A stretch of DNA of 64,000 nucleotides, from the NCBI RefSeq assembly GCF_001637205.1, contig NZ_LVJH01000026.1, positions 1 to 64,000 on the forward strand, in the 5' to 3' direction. Both the position numbers and the translations under genes were made by a program. Below the pieces are notes generated by a model that worked only from the letters and a program-made list of their open reading frames with translations, was not told the DNA's origin and did no database searches. Origin of the DNA: Paenibacillus glacialis (GTDB taxonomy: Bacteria; Bacillota; Bacilli; Paenibacillales; Paenibacillaceae). How positions within the stretch are numbered: position 1 is the first letter of the stretch; each line of letters begins with the position of its first letter. Shown in pieces: positions 48,001-56,914 of the stretch.

Positions 48001-48030
48001 AATCCCTAAACAACAGGTTGTCTAAGGATT
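48001..48030 (-). terminator. terminator of the AgrA/AgrC-like operon
   Basis: Minus strand AATCCTTAGACAAC - CT - GTTGTTTAGGGATT followed by ATTTTTTG. It overlaps the last codons of the kinase gene. Confidence 0.65.
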
Positions 48031-49308
48031 GTTGGTATATAATGGTATTAGTGCCATATTATTAAATATTTTATGTTTCGTTTCAATGGTCATATGACCA
48101 CCGTACTTGTCGCAGATTCTAGCTATGTTCGTTAATCCAATACCATGAAATTCCGGGTTTGATTTTTGGCTGTTTAAGTGGGCAACTTCATTCTCCATAT
48201 GATTCATGATATGAATGAGAAGGGTAGACTCGGTAGAATGTATTTTTATAAGAATGTACCTATCTTCTGCGATCTTCAACTTTTTAGAAGCCTCTATTGC
48301 GTTATCTAGCATATTTCCAATGACAACACATAAGTCATAACGGTCAATATGGACTTTTTGTGAACATAAGCTAAGCTTTGTATCTATTCTTATGCCATTG
48401 GCTTGTCCAATATTAAGTGTATTTGTGACAAGGGCATCTATAACTAGATTCCCTGTGTTTACCCGTTGATAAGCCCCTTCAACTTTATTTAATGTAGTCT
48501 TAATATGTTCCTTTGCTGCTGCTAACTCATTTCGCTCAATACACTCTTCAATATACAAAAACTGTTGATTCGTATCATGAATGATTCTTTTAATGGATTT
48601 AAAGCTGTGAACGACTTTTTCGTAATTCGCATCCTGATGGTCCATCTGCTGTTGCAGCTGAGCATTCTCATGCATGAATTGAAATTTATCAATGATATTA
48701 TCAAAAACATAGAAAATCATAACGTTTAAGAATAGTAATACAATGACGGATATGAAAGAATAGGCGTCCTTATAAGTTAGAATATTCAGTTGGTTTATAC
48801 TTACGATAGGAATAACCGAAAAAAATATGTAGTAACGATAATGCAAAGAGTAACTTCTACGTTTTGCAAGTAGTCGTATGATCTGAATGATAGCAAACAT
48901 GATCATGCAACTGAGTAAAATAGCTTTTGTGTAGGTTATTTGATCATGTTCATTTACAGGGTCAAAGCTAAACTCAACTGAATATAGGGTATAAAAAATA
49001 TAAAGGGATATAAAATTAACGAGAGATATTAAAACACCGTAAAACATAGAAAAAATGATCTTGTCTTTAATTTCTACTTGATAAGATTGTGCAAAACTAA
49101 ATATCATGAGCAAAGGTAGAATCAAAGATAAAATAGGAGAGATGGGAATAACCAGATACAGGTAATCAAGCAACCCAAATATAATGAAATAAATGAATCG
49201 GTTATGTTTTTTAGCTGATTTATCAAACACCGAGTTGAAGAAAAAATTAATTTGAACACCCATCACAAGTACAATGCTAAAGACAATAGGAAAATCATTA
49301 TGAATCAT
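48022..49308 (-). CDS. AgrC-like GHKL sensor kinase
   Basis: 428 residues. Six N-terminal membrane helices (about 5-205) are followed by a coiled coil. The phosphoacceptor is His244 in IIHDTNQQFLYIEE, and the GHKL ATPase domain has VIGNMLDNAIEASKKLK and FHGIGLTNIARICDKYGGHM. This is the AgrC/ComD class that senses peptides. No agrB-like processing gene or agrD-like prepeptide could be found nearby, so the signal is unknown. Partner gene at 49310-50068 ends 2 bases before this start. Confidence 0.92.
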   Translation of the reverse strand: MIHNDFPIVFSIVLVMGVQINFFFNSVFDKSAKKHNRFIYFIIFGLLDYLYLVIPISPILSLILPLLMIFSFAQSYQVEIKDKIIFSMFYGVLISLVNFISLYIFYTLYSVEFSFDPVNEHDQITYTKAILLSCMIMFAIIQIIRLLAKRRSYSLHYRYYIFFSVIPIVSINQLNILTYKDAYSFISVIVLLFLNVMIFYVFDNIIDKFQFMHENAQLQQQMDHQDANYEKVVHSFKSIKRIIHDTNQQFLYIEECIERNELAAAKEHIKTTLNKVEGAYQRVNTGNLVIDALVTNTLNIGQANGIRIDTKLSLCSQKVHIDRYDLCVVIGNMLDNAIEASKKLKIAEDRYILIKIHSTESTLLIHIMNHMENEVAHLNSQKSNPEFHGIGLTNIARICDKYGGHMTIETKHKIFNNMALIPLYTNNP

Positions 49309-49309
49309 A

Positions 49310-50068
49310 TCAATCGACCTTCATAATCATAAATTTGGTGTAAGTATCTTTAACCTCATTAATTTTAGAACGACCTATGGGTAATTCCAACCCATTGGAC
49401 ATTAGAACAACTCCGCTAGAAAATTTCTTCACATGAAGCAGATTAATAATAATAGAACGATGGATTTGCAAGAAGTTACAGTCTTTTAAGGCCAAAGCAT
49501 AATCTGAAATGATGCTTTTGCTTTCATAGGTTTGATTAGTGGTCGTAAAATGTAGTTTGCTTTTTATAGTTAAGCTTTTGGCAGCTTGAATACTAATGAG
49601 GTCATCATATTTTAAAACGATTTCTTCATAGGTTAACTTGATAACCATAAACTTTTTATCAAGTGCTTGAAAGTATTGGCATATCTTGATCATTTTCTCC
49701 TCCAAGATCGAAGGAGCAATAGGTTTTATCAAATACTGAAATGTCATGACATCAAAACTTTCCACCATATATTCAGGATAGCTTGTCAGAAAAATAATTT
49801 GTTCATCTAGGTTATTTAACTCTCTTATTTTTCGGGCTGTTTGAATCCCGTTTATCCCCCCCATTTCAATATCCAAAATTAAAATATGGAATGGAATTTC
49901 ATAGCGCTCATAATGGGATACCAATTGCTCTCCCGAGCCGAATAATTCAATTTCAAAATCTATATTAGTCTTTATCGACAAAGTAATCAGGATGCTTTTG
50001 ACAAGCTCTCTTTGTTTTTCCTCATCATCGCAAATAGCCACTCTATACAAAAATGATACACCTCTCAT
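49310..50068 (-). CDS. AgrA-like LytTR response regulator
   Basis: 252 residues. Receiver domain with AICDDEE and Asp66 in ILILDIEMGGINGIQTAR. C-terminal LytTR domain with DLISIQAAKSLTIKSKLHFT, FLQIHRSIIINLLHVKKF and ELPIGRSKINEVKDTY. Start uncertain: ATG 50068 has AAGG upstream, while TTG 50050 (YRVAICDDEE) has a better GAGAGGTG. Likely controls genes near by, for which the adjacent serine hydrolases are candidates (inference). Confidence 0.92.
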   Translation of the reverse strand: MRGVSFLYRVAICDDEEKQRELVKSILITLSIKTNIDFEIELFGSGEQLVSHYERYEIPFHILILDIEMGGINGIQTARKIRELNNLDEQIIFLTSYPEYMVESFDVMTFQYLIKPIAPSILEEKMIKICQYFQALDKKFMVIKLTYEEIVLKYDDLISIQAAKSLTIKSKLHFTTTNQTYESKSIISDYALALKDCNFLQIHRSIIINLLHVKKFSSGVVLMSNGLELPIGRSKINEVKDTYTKFMIMKVD

Positions 50069-50225
50069 TTTCTATACCTTTATTCTAAAAATCCATATAA
50101 ACATGATACAACCTTTTGACTTTGTATAGATAGCTTTTGGATGAAATGCAAATTAAAATCCCTCAACACCACATGAACGAATATTTCCTTGACTGCATCT
50201 TACCAATTTTCAGAGGTGTTGTGAA

Positions 50226-51276
50226 TGTCTTTTTTATAACATCCATATGGAGTTAAGCTGTAATTCCAAGCTGTTTTAGATCAGGTATTTCCTGAATATA
50301 AGGGTGTATTTGGGGGTTTACATTCTGTTGTATCTTTGAAAACATTGTTGACGTTCCCTACCTCAGATGAAGTTCTGAGCGCTGGAGAGGAAAAATTAAC
50401 AGAGATGATTGCATCTTTATGTGTACGAAGATCCTGTCCGTTTTCATTCCGCAGAATACGAAGAGCTACTAGTCCTTATGGCAAATCGAGAGACCGTTGT
50501 TAAGCGGCTTGTAAGCGCAGTTAATCAAATCCACCGCTGGGTCGACATTGTGTTCCCTGAACTTAGACAAGTCTTTAAAATCTTAACTTGCAAAGGTGCA
50601 TTGGAGACTCTTAGGTTGTTTCCACTCCCCGCCGATCTATCTAAATTAGAACCTAACGATGTGATTGCGGGATGGAAAAAGTCCATGAAACGACACTCAG
50701 GTGTGCGAAGGGCTAAGTTGCTCATTGAGCTTGCCAAACAAACCGTTGGTTCTTCCCAGGCAACACAGGCTTACAAACTCCATCTTGAGCATCTTCTTGA
50801 GGAGTATGACTTAGCGAACACACAGCTGCGGAGAATCGAAGCTGAAGCCAAAACCGTACTTGAACGAATCCCCTATGCGGCCAAAATCCTAGCCATTATT
50901 GGTATAAGTGCGATTGCTTTAGCAGGTGTTTTAGGGGAGTCAGGTGATCTAAGCGGGTTATATCCACGGAAACACACTGCTGCGTCACGCAGGCCTTAAT
51001 CTGACCGAGGCAAGCTCTGGGAAATGGAAGGGACAGATGACGCTCAGTAAACGAGGACGACCACGCCTGCGGCACTTCCTCTACCTAACCACGATGTGCA
51101 TGGTCATGAATAACAAAGAATTCTAGGCTCTACATCAACATAATGTCCAGTTTAAAAAGCTTAAAAAAATGAAATCCATCATGAGGTTATGTGGAAAGCT
51201 GGCTCGACTTTTAGTAGGTCTGGCACGCAGTGAAGAAGCATACAACCCAAAGAAAGTCTTCGCATTGGCAGCTTAA
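50226..51276 (+). pseudogene. IS110-family transposase remnants, two joined fragments
   Basis: First fragment (about 50255-50415): LDQVFPEYKGVFGGLHSVVS, TLLTFPTSDEVLSAGEEKLT, the linker region of one IS110 lineage. Second (about 50409-51276): RETVVKRLVSAVNQIHRWVD, then the Transposase_20 domain IPYAAKILAIIGISAIALAG, a frameshift near 50965, HAGLNLTEASSGKWKGQMTL, SKRGRPRLRHFLYL, an in-frame TAG at about 51125 (NNKEF-stop-ALHQHNV), and KKVFALAA at the end. Both are plus strand and dead. Confidence 0.8.
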
Positions 51277-51432
51277 AAACTATGCATTACTAACGCAAGT
51301 TGGCGTATTCGCAGGATGACAAAGAAAGTACAGAGTATCGGGATACGTTACGCAAAAGGGATGAAATCCTGCGAATACACGAGCTTGCGTGAGGAAATTA
51401 AATCATATTGAGGGAGCGTAACGTGAATGCTT

Positions 51433-52005
51433 TTATCTTCTCGGTGTATAGTACGGATAATCCATCTTTTCTTTAACTTGTTGAACCACCTCTTCATTAG
51501 TAAGCGATTCTATGAAATATAGACCCAAATCGATGGAAGAAGATACTCCTCCGCCCGTGAAAATGTTACCATCTCTGACGTATCGCTCCTTAACAACTTC
51601 TGAGCAATAAGGTGTCAATAATTCGTATGCAGATGGATTTGTTGTTGCTCTTTTCCCATTTAGCATTCCAGCAGCCCCCAGAATTAAAGCTCCCGTACAA
51701 ACTGACACCTTATATTCTACATTTCGTGCGGTCTGGATCCATGAGATAAAGTCAGTATCATACCTAAGTTGCCTTGTAGGCAACCCACCAGGGATAAAAA
51801 TCAAATCATAGACTGAAAGGTCTGGGGTAACGTGATTGATTTTTATAGTTAATCCTCTGTCATCGGTGATCTGTTCTTTGTTCGAACAAAAATCCCACGA
51901 CACATTTTCTTTTGCTTTTAGAATTCCCATCCATGATACAGCTTCATAAAAACCAACAAGATCTAACATAATCATATTGTCGAACAGAATGTAAGCCATC
52001 TTCAT
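51433..52005 (-). CDS. DJ-1/PfpI-family protein (GATase1-like)
   Basis: 190 residues. Opening MKMAYILFDNMIMLDLVGFY, then DLIFIPGGLPTRQLRYDTDF, nucleophile elbow VSVCTGALILGAAGML with Cys, KRATTNPSAYELL (His replaced by Asn-Pro in the usual ATTHW motif) and NIFTGGGVSSSIDLGLYFIE. This is the isonitrile-hydratase / GlxA-N-terminal subgroup. No AraC domain follows. Lone gene; substrate unknown. Confidence 0.88.
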   Translation of the reverse strand: MKMAYILFDNMIMLDLVGFYEAVSWMGILKAKENVSWDFCSNKEQITDDRGLTIKINHVTPDLSVYDLIFIPGGLPTRQLRYDTDFISWIQTARNVEYKVSVCTGALILGAAGMLNGKRATTNPSAYELLTPYCSEVVKERYVRDGNIFTGGGVSSSIDLGLYFIESLTNEEVVQQVKEKMDYPYYTPRR

Positions 52006-52325
52006 TACTGAGCACCTGACCTTTCATCATGTGAAATAAAAAAAGTATCTTCAAACATTAGACAAAAAAGTAAAAGCATCACTCCGTATCGGAGCAAATC
52101 ATAATGACATTGCCGTCCGAATATTTGACTGTAAAGAAAGCCAACTGCTGCCGCCAAGGCGAACTGCATGTTCAACTTAATTCCAGCTCCATTTTTCTTC
52201 CAGCACTTCTTTTTCGCCAGCAATGTACACTTGATGGATTAGGAGATTATAGGTTCTATTGTAGTTATCGTTATCATTACGTGTTTTCCCAAAATCGATT
52301 TCGTCCACCGCGAAAAATCCCTCGG
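52006..52325 (-). other. decayed coding debris between DJ-1 gene and MerR remnant
   Basis: Overlapping short frames include a hydrophobic stretch LNMQFALAAAVGFLYSQIFG and LLRYGVMLLLFCLMF. A membrane protein fragment is possible; no family recognised. Confidence 0.3.
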
Positions 52326-52329
52326 AGGT

Positions 52330-52498
52330 TCCGGGCAAGCTGATATACTTGATCAATGCTGTACATTCTGTACTGACTATTATCGATAAAAGCAGGTATA
52401 AGGACTCCTTTCTCTTCAAATAACGAATTTGATGAACAGACACGTTCATAAGCTTAGCTAATTCACTATCGAATTTTCGTCTTGATAAGCTTATACTC
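52330..52498 (-). pseudogene. MerR-family regulator (BltR-like), copy 4, decayed N-terminus
   Basis: Minus strand: after a TTTAGGAGT ribosome site the start codon reads ATC, two bases are lost, and then SELAKLMNVSVHQIRY appears, followed by a frameshifted match to GVL.PA..DN.QYRMYSI.QVYQLA. Same gene family as 22234, 23906 and 54216, in inverse orientation, with the same promoter. Only about 60 codons remain. Confidence 0.82.
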
Positions 52499-52523
52499 CT
52501 AAAGGAACAGCTTGAATGCCCTA

Positions 52524-52554
52524 ACAATACACCCTAGGTCAAACCTAAGGTCAA
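52524..52554 (-). promoter_or_regulatory. MerR-type promoter, copy 4
   Basis: Minus strand TTGACC (52549-52554), 19-base spacer with TTAGGTTTGACCTAG, TATTGT (52524-52529). One half-site has drifted; still faces the dead MerR copy. Confidence 0.75.
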
Positions 52555-52732
52555 GTTATTTGTTCAAGTTTTTTCACTGTTAACGGCATAATTAAACTCA
52601 AAACTAATAAAATGCTCTGCTATCTAATCATTCACCCATTAATTTGACCAAAAAAACCTCGTCAATCATGATGGCCGGCGAGGCTACTTATAATATTGCT
52701 TACAATTTTTTCTCCATTTCATATTGTTCAAT

Positions 52733-53035
52733 ATGGATGAAATTCGTAAAACGTACTCGGTTGAGTTTAAGTAAAAAGTTGTAAATATTTATCTCAAACA
52801 AGGTATGGGTTCAAAACCATTGCGAAGGAACTAGGCATCACGCATGCCATATTACAGCGTTGGGTGAGGCATTTTGAGCGAGAAATAACTATAGGGCTGA
52901 GGAGAAGCGCGGCGTCACCTCTAAGAGCCCATTGAAAGGAAAACCCCGTACAAAATAACAAAGCGATGAAGTTGAACTACTTCGGCTGTGAGCGGAGAAT
53001 TCAAATCAATAGTAAACTTGAAACGAAGCATGTGT
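52733..53035 (+). pseudogene. IS3-family OrfA remnant
   Basis: MDEIRKTYSVEFK, TAA, KVVNIYLKQGMGSKTIAKEL, GITHAILQRWVRHFER, then a frameshift to KRGVTSKSPLKGKPRTK. The order matches the HTH_Tnp_1 protein of IS3 elements (YS.EFK...V.LY..G.S...IA.ELGI....L..WV). No OrfB with the DDE core remains. Confidence 0.75.
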
Positions 53036-53132
53036 ATTCTGATTTGAATATCGAGCAATGTACTAGCGAGTAGCCATGAATATTAACAGCAGAACAACTA
53101 CCCGCATAGTTGAAGTCACCGCAATTTATATT

Positions 53133-53789
53133 TTAGAATTGCTTTTTTATTTTTCTTAATGATTCGATATCCCCGCTTTCGATCGCCTCGATATTCTGAT
53201 TAATGATTTCAATATCCAAATCCCACCAACTGATTTCCAACAGTTCTTCAATGATCTCCGGCGAATACCGTTTTCGTACTTCCTTAGCTGGATTTCCGCC
53301 AACAATTGTGTATGGTTCTACATCTTTTACGACTACAGATTCGGCACCTATTATGGCTCCATCGCCAATTTGTACGCCTGGCATAATGGTTGCACGTCTG
53401 CCTATCCAAACGTCATTGCCCACAATCGTATCACCTTTAATCGGCAGTTGTTCTAATGTAGGTGTGTAAACTTCCCAGCCGTTACAGAAAATGTTGAACG
53501 GGTAAGTTGAACCATCCATTCTATGGTTACCGCCTCCCATCATAAATCTCGTTTCAGGAGCAATTGAACAAAACTTTCCAATATTCAGTTTCGTTCCTAA
53601 GGCTTCATAATGGTATAACACCTGATCTTCAAACGATTCTCCATTTAATGCATCATAGTACGAATAATCCCCAACGATGATGTTGGATTTTGTAATCGTG
53701 TTGTTGATGAACTGTACATTTCTATTCCCAGGTATAGGATACTTCTCATTTTTCCAATTTGGATCATATTCTACAACAATGATATTCAT
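53133..53789 (-). CDS. vat: Vat-family streptogramin A O-acetyltransferase
   Basis: About 218 residues from ATG 53789 (GAGG upstream); the frame is open to 53867 but Vat proteins are about 210 residues. The left-handed beta-helix acyltransferase is clear: [53 protein letters not shown] with [14 protein letters not shown] (catalytic His), [57 protein letters not shown]. The enzyme acetylates group A streptogramins such as virginiamycin M using acetyl-CoA. Oddity: the first residues [13 protein letters not shown] look like a GrpB N-terminus rather than a Vat leader. Confidence 0.9.
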   Translation of the reverse strand: MNIIVVEYDPNWKNEKYPIPGNRNVQFINNTITKSNIIVGDYSYYDALNGESFEDQVLYHYEALGTKLNIGKFCSIAPETRFMMGGGNHRMDGSTYPFNIFCNGWEVYTPTLEQLPIKGDTIVGNDVWIGRRATIMPGVQIGDGAIIGAESVVVKDVEPYTIVGGNPAKEVRKRYSPEIIEELLEISWWDLDIEIINQNIEAIESGDIESLRKIKKQF

Positions 53790-53942
53790 TTCTTTGCCTC
53801 GCACTATAAAGTAATGTTTTTTTGTTTTCTCGCTCATTCTCATGATTTCAACTGGGTCAATGCTCATAATAATTGTTAAAATCCCCTACCTTTGCCAAGA
53901 ATATTGAAGATTCCCTTGGTTTTCTTTTTCATAATGATTAAT

Positions 53943-54110
53943 CTATTTTACCAATTCTTCAACAGTTGTATGAACTCCTCCATCCCCTGTATGTTCCCTA
54001 GGACTTTCATAGATTCCATATGCTCCTTGTTCATTTTTCAAATATCCACTAGCAATTGAGATCGTAGTTGGATAGCAATCCACAATTGTTGTATGTTTCA
54101 TATTCAAATA
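53943..54110 (-). pseudogene. serine hydrolase fragment
   Basis: Minus-strand SIASGYLKNEQGAYGIYESP, REHTGDGGVHTTVEELVK matches the middle of penicillin-binding-like hydrolases (GY......P...GDGGL.STVEDL..W), ending where the Trp should be. Another relic of the serine hydrolase family, sitting divergently against the MerR promoter. Confidence 0.55.
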
Positions 54111-54153
54111 ATTTAAATGATCTAGTATTAACAAATAATTTTAATACAAACAC

Positions 54154-54184
54154 TTGACATTAGGTCTGACCTAAGATGTAACGT
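54154..54184 (+). promoter_or_regulatory. MerR-type promoter, copy 3 (intact blt-like cluster)
   Basis: TTGACA (54154-54159), 19-base spacer with TTAGGTCTGACCTAA, TAACGT (54179-54184). Drives the MerR-GNAT-MFS cluster. Confidence 0.82.
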
Positions 54185-54215
54185 TGAGGTATTACAAGCT
54201 TTAGGAGTGAACTCT

Positions 54216-55028
54216 ATGAAGAGTGAAATTAAGATCAGTGAATTAGCCAATTTGATGAACGTGTCTGTTCATCAAATTCGTTATTTTGAAGAAAAAGGTG
54301 TTCTTGGGCCCGCTTACACAGATAACAATCAATATAGAATGTACAGCATTGAGCAAGTCTACCAGCTAGCACATATTCTATTGCTTCGCAAGCTGGGAGT
54401 GTCTGTTCAGTCCATAAATGATTGTATGACCTCCTATTCTGTGGATCAATATCGACAGCTTCTTCATCATTCCTTGCGGGAAGTGGATGCTGAGTTGCTT
54501 CGGCTCAAAGACCTTCAGCATTTCATCAAAAAAGTTTTACATGAACAGCAAAACTTTAATTCGCAGTCCAACCAGTATCACATAAAGCGGCGAGACACCA
54601 CCTACTTTGCAAGTTGGATTGAAATGGATTCACACACTAAACTTAATGCCAAACTTTTGGCTGAACAAGCGAAGCGTGTTCCGAACTTGTTCGAATCGGA
54701 CATTCATTATATTTATGATGGTTCGAGCACAATTACCTTATGCCTAGAAACTCAAGGGCCTGGCGATTTTTCTTTACCTGGAGGCAATTACCTTTCCATG
54801 CAGAGCCCAATTCATGAAGATGATGAGCTCGAACAAATGATTGAACAGTTGTACGACTATGCTGCTGCGCAATCATATACCATAGCTGGACCCCTAATCC
54901 TTATTGAAAGATCCTATTTATCGTTATTTAGCAAGAACGAGTTGCATTACGAGTTGCAATTCTTGATCGAATCGGCAACAAAATCCGAAAGGGGGAACCA
55001 TCATGACTGCAGCACCGATAACAATTGA
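54216..55028 (+). CDS. MerR-family multidrug regulator (BltR-like), copy 3
   Basis: 270 residues from ATG 54216 with AGGAGTG 9 bases before; the GTG at 54207 overlaps that site. Winged helix ISELANLMNVSVHQIRYFEE, coiled coil about 80-118 (LLHHSLREVDAELLRLKDLQ), GyrI-like ligand domain 125-265 with AEQAKRVPNLFESDIHYIYD and LPGGNYLSMQ. Its stop overlaps the GNAT start. By analogy with BltR/BmrR it should bind a hydrophobic cation and activate the 19-bp-spacer promoter by twisting it. Confidence 0.9.
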   Translation: MKSEIKISELANLMNVSVHQIRYFEEKGVLGPAYTDNNQYRMYSIEQVYQLAHILLLRKLGVSVQSINDCMTSYSVDQYRQLLHHSLREVDAELLRLKDLQHFIKKVLHEQQNFNSQSNQYHIKRRDTTYFASWIEMDSHTKLNAKLLAEQAKRVPNLFESDIHYIYDGSSTITLCLETQGPGDFSLPGGNYLSMQSPIHEDDELEQMIEQLYDYAAAQSYTIAGPLILIERSYLSLFSKNELHYELQFLIESATKSERGNHHDCSTDNN

Positions 55029-55629
55029 ACCTATGCAGGCCAAGTATAATCCACAGGTCGGCCGCTTGCTTGTTCACGGGTTTCGCGGAAAATTTCAAAA
55101 GTTGACGAACATGAATGATGACGATCTCGCTCTTTTTTTCGAAAAGATGTTTGAACATTATCCCACCGAACCGGCAAGTCAAAGAATGGCCGCCCTGCAA
55201 GATGGAGAGGTTATTGGAACGATATCTATCAAATGGAAGCCCGAATCTGACATAAAGCAAAAGCAAAAGCTTCCTTCGTGGAAGAGCTTCAATAAGTTGG
55301 GAAAATGGAACCTGATAAAAATGCTGATCGGGTTATCTTTATTAGATCATAAACCACAGGCTGGAGAATGTTATATTGCAGACATTGTTGTCCATCCGGA
55401 CCATCGAAGCAAGGGGATTGGAAAGCTATTATTTCAGTGGGCGCAGCATTTTGCGCAAACTGAGCCACACCTAAATGTGCTGAGCTTGCACGTCGTAGGT
55501 AGTAACCCACGTGCCAAGCAACTATACGAGCTCCTGTCATTCCAGACTCATTTACAAAAGAATAGCTTAGTGCGGCATCTTTTGTTCAATGAATCGAAAT
55601 GGGATTATATGGTCTTAAAATTAAAATGA
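55003..55629 (+). CDS. GNAT N-acetyltransferase (BltD-like)
   Basis: 208 residues. ATG at 55003 follows AAAGGGGG and overlaps the MerR gene by 26 bases. GNAT motif A, CYIADIVVHPDHRSKGIGKL, binds acetyl-CoA. Also LSLHVVGSNPRAKQLYELLS (motif B) and a C-terminal strand ESKWDYMVLKLK. In the B. subtilis blt locus the equivalent gene acetylates spermidine; that substrate is only an analogy here. Intact counterpart of the deleted gene at 24693. Confidence 0.88.
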   Translation: MTAAPITIEPMQAKYNPQVGRLLVHGFRGKFQKLTNMNDDDLALFFEKMFEHYPTEPASQRMAALQDGEVIGTISIKWKPESDIKQKQKLPSWKSFNKLGKWNLIKMLIGLSLLDHKPQAGECYIADIVVHPDHRSKGIGKLLFQWAQHFAQTEPHLNVLSLHVVGSNPRAKQLYELLSFQTHLQKNSLVRHLLFNESKWDYMVLKLK

Positions 55630-55695
55630 TCAGTAAATTTTTTATGAGCTATTTAATGAAAAAGAAAAAGATACATAGTCGGGTGGGGAAAGCGT

Positions 55696-56904
55696 ATGCG
55701 TATATTTACTAAAGAAAAAATATCATTAATTGTCATCTTAATTAACTTATTTATTGCCTTTGTAGGGGTAGGCCTTGCTGCCCCAATCATGCCATCCCTT
55801 GCAAAAGAAATGCATTTAAGCGGTCAAGTGATGGGGTACATGATTTCTGCCTTTGCATTTGCCATGCTTCTCGTCTCTCCTATTGCCGGGATCTGGGTAG
55901 ATACGATCGGCAGAAAGAAAATGATTGTACTCGGTCTATTCCTTTTTTCTTTCTCCGAACTATTATTTGCCACTGGTAATCAGGTATGGGTACTGTTTCT
56001 TTCTAGAATTTTAGGAGGGATTGGCGATGCCCTCATTATGCCGGCAGTAACTGCTTTTATAGCGGATAGCACTTCATTAGAAGAGAGAGCTAAAGTCATG
56101 GGATATCAAGCTGCTGCGATTAGTTTAGGGTTCATCATTGGTCCCGGACTTGGCGGGTTTATAGCCGAATTGGGCATACGCGCTCCATTCTTTTTCGCAG
56201 CAGGCTTTGCCCTGGTCACTGCTATCATTTCACTCCTTGTTTTGCAAGAGCCTTTAACTAAGGAGCAACTCGCGAAAAACAGAAAATCGAAAATGAAAGT
56301 AAGCTTTTTCTTGGAGATTAAGAAATCATTTCATCTTTTATATTTGGTGCCACTTATCATTGTCTTCGTATTATCTTTCGGACTATCTGCCTATGAAATG
56401 ATGTTCAGCCTTTTTGTAGATTCGAAATTCGGTTTTACTGCCAAAGATATAGCTACCATTATTACAGTTGGTTCCATCTCGGGTGTGGTAGCTCAATTGT
56501 TATTCTTTGATAAGCTGGTAAATAAGTTCGGCGAGAAGAAGCTAATTCATTACATGATTATCGTAGCCGCAATTTTCATTGTTGCTTCTGTGTTTGTTAG
56601 TCGTTATTGGAGCATTATGGCAGTTTCCAGCGTCGTATTTTTCGCCTGTGATTTACTTCGTCCTGCCGTAACAACATTACTTTCCAAATTGGCAGGGGAA
56701 GAGCAAGGATTTGTTGCTGGGATGAATTCCATGTATACAAGTCTTGGAATTATTATTGGACTGGCATTAGGCGGTATTTTATTTGATGTGAATATTAATT
56801 TGCCATATATTTTCGCAGCAGTAGTCCTGTTTGCCGCTTTTGTAATGTCGGTAATGTGGAAAAGTAAAGCAAGAGAATCCATATCAACAGGACTTAATAA
56901 TTAG
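55696..56904 (+). CDS. MFS multidrug exporter (Blt/NorA-like)
   Basis: 402 residues, 12 membrane helices. Loop 2-3 motif SPIAGIWVDTIGRKKMIVLG, motif B-like LFLSRILGGIGDALIMPAVT, TM5 antiporter motif C ISLGFIIGPGLGGFIAELGI. The best organisational parallel is the bltR-blt-bltD locus, in which a MerR protein induces the pump on binding the drug. About 65 bases after the GNAT gene, same strand, with a GGGTGGGG ribosome site. Last gene of the cluster; no terminator before the opposing lipase pseudogene was noticed. Confidence 0.92.
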   Translation: MRIFTKEKISLIVILINLFIAFVGVGLAAPIMPSLAKEMHLSGQVMGYMISAFAFAMLLVSPIAGIWVDTIGRKKMIVLGLFLFSFSELLFATGNQVWVLFLSRILGGIGDALIMPAVTAFIADSTSLEERAKVMGYQAAAISLGFIIGPGLGGFIAELGIRAPFFFAAGFALVTAIISLLVLQEPLTKEQLAKNRKSKMKVSFFLEIKKSFHLLYLVPLIIVFVLSFGLSAYEMMFSLFVDSKFGFTAKDIATIITVGSISGVVAQLLFFDKLVNKFGEKKLIHYMIIVAAIFIVASVFVSRYWSIMAVSSVVFFACDLLRPAVTTLLSKLAGEEQGFVAGMNSMYTSLGIIIGLALGGILFDVNINLPYIFAAVVLFAAFVMSVMWKSKARESISTGLNN

Positions 56905-56914
56905 TAGAGGGTTG

